64,000 bases of DNA from Cytophagales bacterium (GTDB lineage: Bacteria; Bacteroidota; Bacteroidia; Cytophagales; Thermoflexibacteraceae). Under the pieces are notes generated by a model, which had not been told where the DNA came from, searched no databases, and was given only the letters and a program-made list of their open reading frames with translations. Location of the stretch: positions 35,889-99,888 of the forward strand of contig REAZ01000018.1 of NCBI GenBank assembly GCA_004294445.1. Reading direction: 5' to 3'. Made by a program: the position numbers and the translations under genes. Positions 46,075 through 55,512 of the stretch are shown here, in pieces. Position 1 is the first letter of the stretch; every line of letters begins with the position of its first letter.

Positions 46075-48129
46075 ATGCGAATCACAAAGCAATCCGAGAT
46101 ACAAATAAAAGACCGAGCAGACATTTTGGAAGTAGTGCAGGATTTTCTTTCCCTCAAAAAGAAAGGACAGAACTATTGGGCTTGCTGCCCTTTCCATAAT
46201 GAAAAATCGCCTTCTTTTTCTGTAGCTCCCGCAAAGGGCATCTATAAGTGCTTTGGCTGCGGGGCTGCGGGCGACTCAGTCAAATTTGTGATGGACATAG
46301 AGGGCTTGAGCTACCCCGAAGCACTCAAATATTTGGCAAACAAGTATAGTATTGAAATAGAAGAAGATACAAGTGGGAATACTGATGAGTACAAGGCACA
46401 GCAAACCCTGCGAGAAAGCGTATTGATTATGATGCAGTTTGCCCAACGCTACTATCACAAACTGCTCACAGAAGACGAAGACGGCAAGGCATTGGGCATG
46501 AGCTACTTCAAAGAGAGAGGTTTTTCCCTGCCTACTATAGAGAAATTTGGCTTAGGTTTTAGCAAAGACGATTGGCATGACTTAGAAAAAAACGCCGTAA
46601 AAGAGGGTTTCACAGAGGAAATATTGGAAAAGGCGGGTTTAATCATCAAAAAAGAAGAAAACGGCAAAACAAACCAATACGATAGGTTCAGAGGGCGTGT
46701 CATGTTTCCCGTTTACGATTTGGCGGGAAAAGTAATTGCTTTTGGGGCAAGAACGCTCAAAAAAGATGATAAGCGAGGGCAAGCCGAGCCAAAGTACCTG
46801 AACTCTCCCGAAAGTGAGGTCTATAAGAAAAGTGAGGTGCTGTACGGCATTTTCCAAGCAAAAAACGAAATCAGAAACCAAGATAATTGCTACCTTACCG
46901 AAGGCTATACAGATGTTATTTCGCTGCATCAGGCGGGCATCGCTAACGTAGTAGCCTCCTCTGGCACTTCGCTCACCGAAGGGCAAATAAAACTTGTCAA
47001 ACGATTTACCGATAATATTACAGTTCTCTATGACGGCGATAATGCAGGCATCAAAGCATCTTTGCGCGGGATAGATTTGATTTTGGAGCAAGGAATGAAT
47101 GTGCGTGCTGTGGTATTTCCGCAAGGAGAAGACCCCGACAGCTATGTAAGGAAAGTAGGAAATTTCGCTTTTAAAGAGTTTTTGCAAGAGAGTGCCAAAG
47201 ATTTTATTACCTTCAAAGCCGAACTACTGCTTGGCGAGGTAAAAACCGAACCTATCCGCAAGGCAGGTGCTATCAGGGAAATTACCAATAGCATCAGCAA
47301 AGTTCCTGATGCCATCAAGCGAGAAGTTTATACACAACACTGTGCCGAACTATTCAATATTGATGTGCATATCTTATCTGTAGAAATAGATAAAATACTC
47401 ATAAATAAAGGACTACAAGAGCAAAAACAAAAAAAAGAGGATATTCGCAGGGAGGAAGAAAAATCTAAAAACGCCCCTCCCCCGCCCTTTTATGTTGATG
47501 ATGTTCCCCTACCTACAGAAGAATATTTTACAGATAAAGAAGTTTATTACACTAATAATGAGGAAGTTGAAACTCCTGCCCGCAAAGACATCAAGTACCT
47601 GCAAACCATTGCCGTACATGAGAAAGAGTGCGTAAGGTTATTGCTCAAATACGGAAATTATTTGGTGGAGGGAGAGGTAAAACTTTGGGAATACCTGCTT
47701 GCGGAGATAGACGAATTGCAGTTTCACACTCCCGTTTATCTGCAAATGCTCACAATGTACAAGGAAGCAATTACGCAAGGTATCAAAGTAGATGATAGCC
47801 ACATGATTCGCTACGGCAGCCCCGAAATAGTAGAAAAAGTGATTAACCTTACCACCGAAAAATACCAAATTAGCGAAAATTGGGGGATAATGCACGAGAT
47901 AGTAATTCCACACGAAAGCGATTCGGACAAACTACCCGAAACGGCTTACAAGTATATATTAAAGCATAAGTATAAATTTGTAAAAAATTTATTAAAAAAT
48001 ATAGAAACTCAATTAGAGGAAGAATTGGGAGAGGAAGAAGAAAATCTCTTGCTTTCAGAATACAATAGACTCAGTATGCTCAAGCAACAAATAGCAAGCG
48101 AGTCTGGGCTTGTGATAGATTCAGATTAA
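46075..48129 (+). CDS. dnaG: DNA primase
   Basis: 684 residues. Makes RNA primers for replication. N-terminal CHC2 zinc finger: Cys38, His41, Cys59, Cys62 (CPFHNEKSPSFSVAP, YKCFGC). Toprim core with TEGYTDVISLHQAG and the DGDNAGIKA metal site. The C-terminal part (from about 430) is long and acidic (QKKEDIRREEEK, EELGEEEENLL) and would contact the DnaB helicase. Length and order are as in other Bacteroidota primases. Confidence 0.97.
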   Translation: MRITKQSEIQIKDRADILEVVQDFLSLKKKGQNYWACCPFHNEKSPSFSVAPAKGIYKCFGCGAAGDSVKFVMDIEGLSYPEALKYLANKYSIEIEEDTSGNTDEYKAQQTLRESVLIMMQFAQRYYHKLLTEDEDGKALGMSYFKERGFSLPTIEKFGLGFSKDDWHDLEKNAVKEGFTEEILEKAGLIIKKEENGKTNQYDRFRGRVMFPVYDLAGKVIAFGARTLKKDDKRGQAEPKYLNSPESEVYKKSEVLYGIFQAKNEIRNQDNCYLTEGYTDVISLHQAGIANVVASSGTSLTEGQIKLVKRFTDNITVLYDGDNAGIKASLRGIDLILEQGMNVRAVVFPQGEDPDSYVRKVGNFAFKEFLQESAKDFITFKAELLLGEVKTEPIRKAGAIREITNSISKVPDAIKREVYTQHCAELFNIDVHILSVEIDKILINKGLQEQKQKKEDIRREEEKSKNAPPPPFYVDDVPLPTEEYFTDKEVYYTNNEEVETPARKDIKYLQTIAVHEKECVRLLLKYGNYLVEGEVKLWEYLLAEIDELQFHTPVYLQMLTMYKEAITQGIKVDDSHMIRYGSPEIVEKVINLTTEKYQISENWGIMHEIVIPHESDSDKLPETAYKYILKHKYKFVKNLLKNIETQLEEELGEEEENLLLSEYNRLSMLKQQIASESGLVIDSD

Positions 48130-48205
48130 ATGAATAATGTAAGTTGTACGATACAAAAGAGATATACCATTTTATAAAAAATTTATTCAATATAAATCAT
48201 TAATA

Positions 48206-49483
48206 ATGAATGTTTTAATTATTGGTTCGGGAGGCAGAGAACACGCCTTTGCTTGGAAAATAGCACAAAGTCCTCTTTGCAAAAAACTTTTTGTAGCTAC
48301 AGGCAACGCAGGCACAGCACAAATAGCCCAAAATATCGATATTGGTATCCTTGACTTTGAGGGCTTGGGCAAGTTTTGTATCGAAAATTTAGTGGATTTG
48401 GTGCTGGTAGGTACAGAAGTACCTTTGGTAGCAGGGATTGCAGATTTTTTTGCGGCAGATGAAAGGCTCAAGTCTATCCTACTTATCGCTCCTTCGCAGA
48501 CAGGGGCGATGCTCGAAGGCAGCAAAGATTTTTCTAAGGCGTTTATGCTCAAGCATGGTATCCCTACAGCTACTGCCCAAACTTTTGATAGCTCGTCTTT
48601 GAAAGAAGGATTAGCTTATTTGGAAACGCACCCTACGCCTATAGTGCTGAAGGCAGACGGGCTTGCAGCAGGCAAAGGAGTCATTATTACCTCTGACCGC
48701 TCGGAAGCAAAGCAGACATTAATAGAGATGATAGAAGGAGCAAAGTTTGGTAGTGCGAGTGCCAAAGTGTTGATAGAAAGCTATTTGAATGGTATAGAAC
48801 TATCTGTTTTTGTACTCACAGACGGCATTTCCTACCAAATACTGCCTTCTGCCAAAGACTACAAACGCATAGGCGAGGGCGATACAGGCTTAAACACAGG
48901 CGGCATGGGTGCTGTTTCTCCCGTTCCTTTTGCTGACGAGGATTTTATGCAAAAAGTAGAGGAAAAAGTAGTCATACCCACCCTCAAAGGATTACAGGCA
49001 GATGGCATTGATTTCATCGGGTTTATTTTTATAGGACTCATGAATGTAGCGGGCGAGCCGTGGGTGATAGAGTACAATGTACGCATGGGCGACCCCGAAA
49101 CAGAAGTGGTCATTCCGAGGATAAAATCAGACTTTTTAGAAATGCTTGCCCTTGCTGCCCAAAAACGCCTTAGCGAAGCAAAAATAGAAATAGATGAGCG
49201 AACAGCTACTACGGTAATGCTTGTGGCGAGTGGCTACCCCGAAGAATATGAAAAAGGCAAAGTAATGACAGGCTTTGAAAAAGTAGATAGCGAAGTGCTT
49301 ACTTTTCATGCTGGCACTTCGCTCAAAGAGGGCAAAATTATTACTTCGGGCGGCAGAGTGATTGCTCTCACTGCTTTGGCAGACTCTCTGGAAAATGCCT
49401 TAGCCAAGTCGTATAAGGCAGCAAACCTGATAAGCTATGAAGGCAAATACTACCGCAAGGATATTGGATTGGACTTAGCATAA
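48206..49483 (+). CDS. purD: Phosphoribosylamine–glycine ligase
   Basis: 425 residues. ATP-dependent condensation of phosphoribosylamine and glycine in purine synthesis. N-domain with MNVLIIGSGGREHAFAWKI; ATP-grasp with VLKADGLAAGKGV and the EYNVRMGDPETE metal site near 290–302; C-domain ending KYYRKDIGLDLA. Complete and of normal length. It stands apart from other pur genes in this window. Confidence 0.97.
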   Translation: MNVLIIGSGGREHAFAWKIAQSPLCKKLFVATGNAGTAQIAQNIDIGILDFEGLGKFCIENLVDLVLVGTEVPLVAGIADFFAADERLKSILLIAPSQTGAMLEGSKDFSKAFMLKHGIPTATAQTFDSSSLKEGLAYLETHPTPIVLKADGLAAGKGVIITSDRSEAKQTLIEMIEGAKFGSASAKVLIESYLNGIELSVFVLTDGISYQILPSAKDYKRIGEGDTGLNTGGMGAVSPVPFADEDFMQKVEEKVVIPTLKGLQADGIDFIGFIFIGLMNVAGEPWVIEYNVRMGDPETEVVIPRIKSDFLEMLALAAQKRLSEAKIEIDERTATTVMLVASGYPEEYEKGKVMTGFEKVDSEVLTFHAGTSLKEGKIITSGGRVIALTALADSLENALAKSYKAANLISYEGKYYRKDIGLDLA

Positions 49484-49512
49484 ACCCCTGATTAAATTGA
49501 CACATCGGGGGG
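49484..49512. terminator. Imperfect G/C hairpin after purD
   Basis: ACCCCTGAT (49484–49492) and ATCGGGGGGT (49504–49513) form an imperfect stem between the convergent purD and cNMP–MBL genes. No T-run follows, so termination strength is uncertain. Confidence 0.4.
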
Positions 49513-49536
49513 TATTAGCGGCAGTAAACAAACATC

Positions 49537-51804
49537 TTATAGCTCATTGTAAATAGCCCTGATACGCTTATTGTACGTTTCCAATAGTTTCCAATGCACA
49601 ATGGGAATATCTATGACCGCAGAAGCAGGCAAGGCAAAGAGCGAAGTATCTTTGGGTAGCATTGCTTTTACATTTTTGAGGTCAAACTTACGGTGCTTGC
49701 CGAGTATGGTTTTATCGCCACCCAGAAAGTCTGCTTTCCCTAATTGCTCTACTTCTTTGTCAAAAATTTTGATAGATACACTCCCACTATCTATGATATG
49801 AAGCATATCTTCGTGGGCATGACCATTAATGGAAAATGGATTGTTTAGGTATTTATCACTCTGAAAAAGAGGGATTTGGTAGTTATGAGAAAGTTGTATT
49901 TTCTGCATCTGCTTGGCGATGAGAGCCAAACTTGGGAAAGAAACTACATCTCCGAAAAGCCACGTACTTTGCAAAAACAAGATATACTCTTCCATTCGCT
50001 TGAGTTCGCTATAAAGGTTATTGCGCGCTACAAACTCATGATACGAATTGCTCGGCATCTGCAATACATGGATATTGCAAGAAGCCCAATAAGTTTCAGG
50101 CGAGTGAAGTCCCAAATATCCCGCATAAAAGCCTATAAATGAGCCAGCAGGGAGCGTATCGTGCTTGCCCGTTTTGGCGTGTAAAAACTCCACCGAGCCT
50201 GTCAGTAGCAGATATACATATTTGGATTCAGCCCCTTTTTTTAGCAAAAGAGAGCCTGCATTATAGCTCACTATTGGGTGATTAAGCAAATAATTTATCT
50301 CATTATCAGATGCTTGCGGGAAATAATTTTTGATATGTCGTTGTGCAAACTCCACCAAATAATCTCTATTGCTCGGAATAAGCACATCTACCATACCAAA
50401 GGCAGAAGACGAACCTATCTCTCGTTGCTGCATCGTGAGTGCCTTCGAGGTATGTGCCAGCACTATTTTATGCGATTTATCATCTTTGAAATCTTCGGCG
50501 TTGCCATGAATCATTCCTCCGCCAATATCTATTTTTTTCAGATGGGCGGGATACATATATTTTGCTTTGATTTGCTCGAAACGTTCTTCAGTAATCCCTA
50601 CTTCGCGAGAGTTGCCGACAATCATTCTTTGCAACACTTCGTCAGAGGTTACATCTGCCAAGTGTGCATATACTTTGTAGCCATCAATCCAATTTGCCCT
50701 AAAAAAGAAAATATTAGTTTCAACAGGGTGTGGCGAATAGACAGGCTTTACTTCCAAGCCATCTACGTTTGTCCATTCATCAAAAGGCAAATCGTGAATA
50801 TCAAAAAAGCTACTAAAACTCTCAGCCTCCATTGACATCAGAGCGCATAGCTTTTTGGTAACAGCCATTCGCACCAAAGGGGTAGCATAGTATTTGAACC
50901 TACAATCTGTGCGAATGAGCGTAGTAAGCCCTGCAAAATGGTCGTCGTGGGCGTGTGTATGGAATATTCCCTCTATCTCGTTTACGCTGATTCCCAGATA
51001 ATTAAGACTTGCCAAAATATTAGGTCCCGCATCTATGAGGTATATTTTCCCCTGAAACATAATCACGCTTGCCATACATGGTCGGTACAAATCCCATCCA
51101 TCACCCTCGCCTGAATGTATGACCCCAAAATATTCTCGTTTTATAAAATGATAGCCTAATTGGTAAGGAGGGTCATAGAGTTCGCCCGCTTGTAGGTTCA
51201 AATCTACTTGTACGCTTTCTCCTTGATAGCTAATCTCATACGTATTAAAAGCTACTCGTTTTATATAGGCACCATTTCTAATTTCAACGGCATCATTTTT
51301 TATAATTCGCTTCTCTACCAACTCGTTAGAAGGGGTTATTTTTCCGAAAGCAAAGCGCAGCTTTACCTTCATCATCTCCTCTGCTTCTTCCCAAGTAGCA
51401 CCCGCCTCCATCATTTCTTCTTTGGACACCAAACCGTAATTTCCACGGTAAATATACTCCATCTGTGCTTTCACTTGCTCTTCAGTCCCCAAAAGCATTG
51501 GCATCATTGATGTATTATTAGGATGCTTAGGAATGAGCATCCCTTGTAAGTACAGCATCTGCAATACGGGAAATTCCGTAAGATTGGAAAAACTGCCATT
51601 CTGCATGAGTACATCAGAAAGCAATATCACATTGGGACCAGTTTCATAGGTAAGCCCGTCTTTTTCTACGTCTTCTATAAGTCCTCTCTTTTTAAGGTGC
51701 TTTACGGTATCAGCAGGACAACCACACAATATAAAGAGGTTTGCCTCTTTTACTTCGACCCAATACACGCCATTGATGACCTTTATTTTCCTAATTCTCG
51801 ACAT
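49537..51804 (-). CDS. Metallo-beta-lactamase – twin cyclic-nucleotide-binding domain protein
   Basis: 755 residues, cytoplasmic. An N-terminal region of about 210 residues (unknown, acidic, with TGPNVILLSDVLMQNG) precedes an MBL-fold domain (about 225–470) with the motif HAHDDH (His284, His286, Asp288, His289). Two cNMP-like beta-rolls follow: about 505–600 (NAGSLLLKKGAESKYVYLLLTG) and 650–755 (INGHAHEDMLHIIDSGSVSIKIF). An MBL hydrolase with twin cyclic-nucleotide regulatory domains suggests a ligand-controlled hydrolase, perhaps a phosphodiesterase. Substrate unknown. Confidence 0.88.
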   Translation of the reverse strand: MSRIRKIKVINGVYWVEVKEANLFILCGCPADTVKHLKKRGLIEDVEKDGLTYETGPNVILLSDVLMQNGSFSNLTEFPVLQMLYLQGMLIPKHPNNTSMMPMLLGTEEQVKAQMEYIYRGNYGLVSKEEMMEAGATWEEAEEMMKVKLRFAFGKITPSNELVEKRIIKNDAVEIRNGAYIKRVAFNTYEISYQGESVQVDLNLQAGELYDPPYQLGYHFIKREYFGVIHSGEGDGWDLYRPCMASVIMFQGKIYLIDAGPNILASLNYLGISVNEIEGIFHTHAHDDHFAGLTTLIRTDCRFKYYATPLVRMAVTKKLCALMSMEAESFSSFFDIHDLPFDEWTNVDGLEVKPVYSPHPVETNIFFFRANWIDGYKVYAHLADVTSDEVLQRMIVGNSREVGITEERFEQIKAKYMYPAHLKKIDIGGGMIHGNAEDFKDDKSHKIVLAHTSKALTMQQREIGSSSAFGMVDVLIPSNRDYLVEFAQRHIKNYFPQASDNEINYLLNHPIVSYNAGSLLLKKGAESKYVYLLLTGSVEFLHAKTGKHDTLPAGSFIGFYAGYLGLHSPETYWASCNIHVLQMPSNSYHEFVARNNLYSELKRMEEYILFLQSTWLFGDVVSFPSLALIAKQMQKIQLSHNYQIPLFQSDKYLNNPFSINGHAHEDMLHIIDSGSVSIKIFDKEVEQLGKADFLGGDKTILGKHRKFDLKNVKAMLPKDTSLFALPASAVIDIPIVHWKLLETYNKRIRAIYNEL

Positions 51805-52150
51805 AATAATAGGTAAGATTCTGTACTATTTTAATTTTAAGAGGGGGGCTATTTTGCAATAGTATGCGTACATTTACGCAAGCAATTTAAGAAATTAAAT
51901 TAATCTGCTACTACTTACAAACGTAATTATTTTTTGTATTCGTTAGATTAAAGAAAATTTAATGCCAAAGAATACATAAATTCATAATTATAATGGCAAA
52001 AGTAATAATAAAACGTAGAAAAGTACCAAAAAAATCTGAAATCATCTTTTCTTACTTTTTACACTACCCCAACTTGCACAAGTAATTGTGTAAAACTGTC
52101 TTTAAGAGTTTATTATCGGAAATAAATGGGGGTATTGACAAATTAGTATT
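51805..52150. other. Gene-free region of about 346 bp
   Basis: AT-rich, between two minus-strand genes. A 30-codon basic open frame (51993–52085, MAKVIIKRRKVPKK) is the only candidate and has no clear ribosome-binding site. Nothing else is supported. Confidence 0.4.
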
Positions 52151-52852
52151 TTAAAACCTGTAGTTTAGCCCAAAAGAGGAATAAAAGATGGAGAGATTTG
52201 CAATATTAGGATTTTTGAAACCCTGATAACCTGTTTCTATAAAATATTCTGATTTTTTATGTTTATAAGCCACAATAACACCCATTTTGAGCGAGCCTCC
52301 GATATGGTGATGCCAGCCTTCAGTCAAGTGATTTTTTGACGGTGGCTCGTTCTGATAGTTTCTATCCAAATCCCAAATCTTAGTTGTCCAGTTGTGGCTA
52401 TAAAAAATGTCAGCAGCTATAGAAAATCGCTCAGTATAATATCCGGGTAGCAATCCTAAACCCGCCCCTATACTCAAAGATTTATAAAAAGTATTCCTCG
52501 TTTCTGCCACATAAAATGTCTTTTTAAAAGGTAACCTGAATCGCCCTTTGTGAACAATATCTGTTTGCGCCCCATAAGTAAAGCGTAAATTGTTTCCGAA
52601 GTGATCGGTGCGTGAACTAAATTCCCCAAAGAACATCATAGGGTGGCTTTTCAAAAAAGGAATGTGGAGTTTGTCTAGAAAACGCAACTCTACAGTGCGT
52701 GCATAGCCAATTGCTAAGTAAGTGCCTACTTGGTTAGAGCCTGTATAAGCATAAATTACATTGGCTTTGGTAGGCAGCAAGGAAATAACTTGAGCTTTGG
52801 CAGCACAAGAAATGAGTAATAAGACAACAAAAATAACAGCAGCAGGCTTCAT
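52151..52852 (-). CDS. Hypothetical outer-membrane beta-barrel protein
   Basis: 233 residues. Signal peptide (MKPAAVIFVVLLLISCAAKAQ; a Cys lies in the hydrophobic part, so a lipoprotein is possible but the motif is poor). The mature part consists of alternating strands and ends with SIFYSSFGLNYRF, an aromatic C-terminus typical of outer-membrane barrels. No family recognised. It is a single unit divergent from nadD. Confidence 0.8.
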   Translation of the reverse strand: MKPAAVIFVVLLLISCAAKAQVISLLPTKANVIYAYTGSNQVGTYLAIGYARTVELRFLDKLHIPFLKSHPMMFFGEFSSRTDHFGNNLRFTYGAQTDIVHKGRFRLPFKKTFYVAETRNTFYKSLSIGAGLGLLPGYYTERFSIAADIFYSHNWTTKIWDLDRNYQNEPPSKNHLTEGWHHHIGGSLKMGVIVAYKHKKSEYFIETGYQGFKNPNIANLSIFYSSFGLNYRF

Positions 52853-52995
52853 GACTTTTGGTTTGCGAATAAATACTCTAATTTACGAAATATACCACAA
52901 AATAGATGATAAAATTTGATATTTTTATGAAAAAAATTTAGCTTGACGTGATAAGGGCTACTTGGCAAACTAACCCTGAGAATATCTAAAATAAA

Positions 52996-53029
52996 TTGGA
53001 GCATAATTTTCCAAATAATCATATCTTTG
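52996..53029 (+). promoter_or_regulatory. Bacteroidota-type promoter of nadD
   Basis: TTGG (52996–52999) and TATCTTTG (53022–53029), spaced 22 bp, match the consensus. The ATG of nadD is 45 bp further on. Confidence 0.6.
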
Positions 53030-53074
53030 CTGAATAAAGCAGAAAGACAAATGTAACAATGTTCAAATTTAATA

Positions 53075-53647
53075 ATGAAAATTGGTTTATTTTTCGGTTC
53101 GTTTAACCCTATTCATATTGGTCATCTGATTATAGCCAATACTATTGCAGACAGTGGGGAAGTCAGCCAAGTATGGTTGGTGGTTTCTCCACAAAATCCG
53201 TTCAAAAAAAATAGTACACTCTTGCACGAGTTCGACCGCTACGACATGGTGAGATTGGCAATAGCCGACAATGAGAAACTAAACGTTACAGACATAGAGT
53301 TTCACCTATCCAAACCAAGCTATACCATTGATACACTTACCTATTTGCAAGAAAAATATTCACAGCACGAATTCAAAATTATCATTGGTGAAGACAACTT
53401 GAAGGGGTTTGAAAAATGGAAAAACCATACTAAAATCTTAGAATACTTCGAAGTATTGGTCTATCCTCGCCCCAATGCAGCAGTTACGCCCTTTCATACG
53501 CATGAGAAAGTCAAATTTGTAAAAGCCCCGCTCATAGACCTCTCTGCAACCTATATTCGTGAAAAAATCCGAAATAATCAGTCTATCAAATATTTAGTAC
53601 ACGAGGACGTAGCCACACTCATACGAGTAAAAGGATTTTATTTGTAA
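53075..53647 (+). CDS. nadD: Nicotinate-nucleotide adenylyltransferase
   Basis: 190 residues. Forms nicotinic acid adenine dinucleotide from NaMN and ATP in NAD synthesis. The nucleotidyltransferase fold shows the T/HIGH-type motif GSFNPIHIGHLIIANTI (8–24), SPQNPFKK, the IIGEDNL region and the C-terminal LSATYIREKIRN (ISSTxIR type). Length and motifs are complete. Confidence 0.96.
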   Translation: MKIGLFFGSFNPIHIGHLIIANTIADSGEVSQVWLVVSPQNPFKKNSTLLHEFDRYDMVRLAIADNEKLNVTDIEFHLSKPSYTIDTLTYLQEKYSQHEFKIIIGEDNLKGFEKWKNHTKILEYFEVLVYPRPNAAVTPFHTHEKVKFVKAPLIDLSATYIREKIRNNQSIKYLVHEDVATLIRVKGFYL

Positions 53648-53770
53648 AAGGTAAATATCTCTTAACACACTTTTACGCCTATGTTAGTAAAGTTTAACAA
53701 GCAAATACAAACGAATATGAGTATATTTTGTTATTTTTACTATCACAATAAATTAATCATTTTTTTCATT

Positions 53771-55219
53771 ATGCGACAAATAGTTAAAACTTTCTTAATT
53801 GGCGGATTAGCAGGCTTTTTGGGAGCATATATATTTTCTGTCTTCCAAGCCAATACGCAGACAAACGGTAGTTATTTTTCTAATAATATATCTAACGATA
53901 ACCAGAAACAAGCAACCTTTGCCCGTTACGAAGGGCAAGGCAACGCTACAGAAATGCCATCTTTCGTGGAAAGTGCCAAAATAAGCACGCCCTCAGTAGT
54001 CTATATCAAAACGGCAAGCCGCAACCAACGTTCTTATACTTGGTTTGATATGTTTTTTGGCGGACAAGGAAATGAAAATCAGGTAGTTGGCTCTGGTTCG
54101 GGAGTGATTTTTTCCAAAGATGGCTACATAGTTACCAACAACCATGTCATTGCGGGAGCGAGCGAAATAGAGGTAGTACACAATAAGCGAACTTATAAGG
54201 CAACCATCAAAGGAATAGACCCTTCTACTGATTTGGCTTTGCTCAAAATAGATGCAGATAACCTGCCTTTTGTGAAAATAGCTCCTTCGGAAACAGTAAA
54301 CGTGGGTGATTGGGTATTGGCAGTAGGCAACCCTTTTAACCTCACTTCTACGGTTACGGCGGGTATAGTAAGTGCCAAAGGTCGCAATATCAATATTTTG
54401 GAAAGCCAATTCCCAATAGAATCTTTTATACAAACCGATGCGGCAATTAACCCAGGTAATAGCGGCGGGGCGTTGGTAAACTTGCGAGGCGAGTTAGTAG
54501 GCATCAATACGGCTATCCTCTCACGCACAGGCTCCTACACAGGCTACGGATTTGCTGTCCCTTCTGACATAGTTACCAAAATAGTTACTGATTTAAAACA
54601 ATTCGGACAAGTACAGAAAGCTTTTATCGGGGCTGATGTGATAGAAGTTACTGAAGAAGTTTACAAAGAATTGAACTTAAACGATATAGCAGGTGTTATT
54701 ATCACATATATAGAGCCTGACGGAACTGCCGACAAAGCAGGTTTGGAAAGAGGAGATGTTATTCTGAAAATAAATAACAAAAATATCAATTCCAAAAATT
54801 CTTTTGACGAACAGCTAAGTATTTTTAAACCCGGAGATAAAATTAACGTTCAATACAGTAGGAACGGAAAAGTAGGAGAAAAACAACTCCAACTTATGAA
54901 CATAGAAGGCACAACGTCTATCGTAAAGAAAGAAATCTATCGGGCAGAAACGATAGGAGCAGACTTAGAAACAGTACCTAAAGGAGAAAAAAGCAAACTT
55001 GGCATAGATAGTGGGGTAAGGATTGCTAAAATTACAAGTAATAGAGGGTTGGTAGCTCAGATGGGTATGGAAGAGGGGTTCGTAATCACTACCATCAACA
55101 ATAAGTCCATTGAATCTCCCGAAGAATTAGCAACAATTTTGGAAAAAATAAAGGGCAGAGTCATCATCAAAGGGGTAACTAAAAATGGACAAAAGGGTTA
55201 TTACTCATTTTATTTCTAA
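53771..55219 (+). CDS. DegP/HtrA-type periplasmic serine protease
   Basis: 482 residues from ATG 53771 (MRQIVKTFLIGGLAGFLGAY); the frame is open from 53681. The N-terminal hydrophobic segment is an uncleaved anchor or signal. The trypsin-like domain (about 65–260) has the triad His125 (TNNHVI), Asp154 (STDLALLKI) and Ser231 (PGNSGGALV). Two PDZ domains follow (about 290–375 and 410–482). It degrades or refolds damaged periplasmic proteins. A good terminator follows. Confidence 0.95.
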   Translation: MRQIVKTFLIGGLAGFLGAYIFSVFQANTQTNGSYFSNNISNDNQKQATFARYEGQGNATEMPSFVESAKISTPSVVYIKTASRNQRSYTWFDMFFGGQGNENQVVGSGSGVIFSKDGYIVTNNHVIAGASEIEVVHNKRTYKATIKGIDPSTDLALLKIDADNLPFVKIAPSETVNVGDWVLAVGNPFNLTSTVTAGIVSAKGRNINILESQFPIESFIQTDAAINPGNSGGALVNLRGELVGINTAILSRTGSYTGYGFAVPSDIVTKIVTDLKQFGQVQKAFIGADVIEVTEEVYKELNLNDIAGVIITYIEPDGTADKAGLERGDVILKINNKNINSKNSFDEQLSIFKPGDKINVQYSRNGKVGEKQLQLMNIEGTTSIVKKEIYRAETIGADLETVPKGEKSKLGIDSGVRIAKITSNRGLVAQMGMEEGFVITTINNKSIESPEELATILEKIKGRVIIKGVTKNGQKGYYSFYF

Positions 55220-55283
55220 GTCATAAAAAAAATTATATCTGAAATCATTCCCTTCATTGTTTTATATAGTTTATAGGCAAGGT

Positions 55284-55302
55284 CGTCCGATAGGCTCGGA
55301 CG
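55284..55302. repeat. Small palindrome downstream of the DegP gene
   Basis: CGTCCGA (55284–55290) and TCGGACG (55296–55302) form a perfect 7-bp stem around TAGGC. It lies in a GC-rich patch that looks like a short genomic repeat unit. Other copies were not seen in this window. Confidence 0.4.
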
Positions 55303-55395
55303 AAAGCATTGAATTATTAGCATAGGGTTTTTTGTGTATATTCATTATGCACAATTCAGGTTGTAAGTTTAGGTTTATTAATAGGTTTTTGTGGA

Positions 55396-55432
55396 CTTCG
55401 CCAGCACCTTTGGGGTTGGTGAAGTTTTTTTT
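55396..55432 (+). terminator. Rho-independent terminator after the DegP gene
   Basis: A 13-bp stem with wobble pairs (55396–55408 with 55412–55424, UUU loop) is followed by eight T residues. It lies 177 bp after the DegP stop and would stop plus-strand transcription before the convergent AraC gene. Confidence 0.8.
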
Positions 55433-55512
55433 GTGGCTTGTCAGTTTCTACTGAAAACCTGCTAAGTCTGCCTCTCATTTTTCCACAAATACATGCTTGT
55501 TTGAGTTAAATC

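Noticed and set aside
51993..52085. Small basic open frame of 30 codons
   Set aside because: No ribosome-binding site, no recognisable family, and the region is A-rich, which favours Lys and Arg codons by chance.
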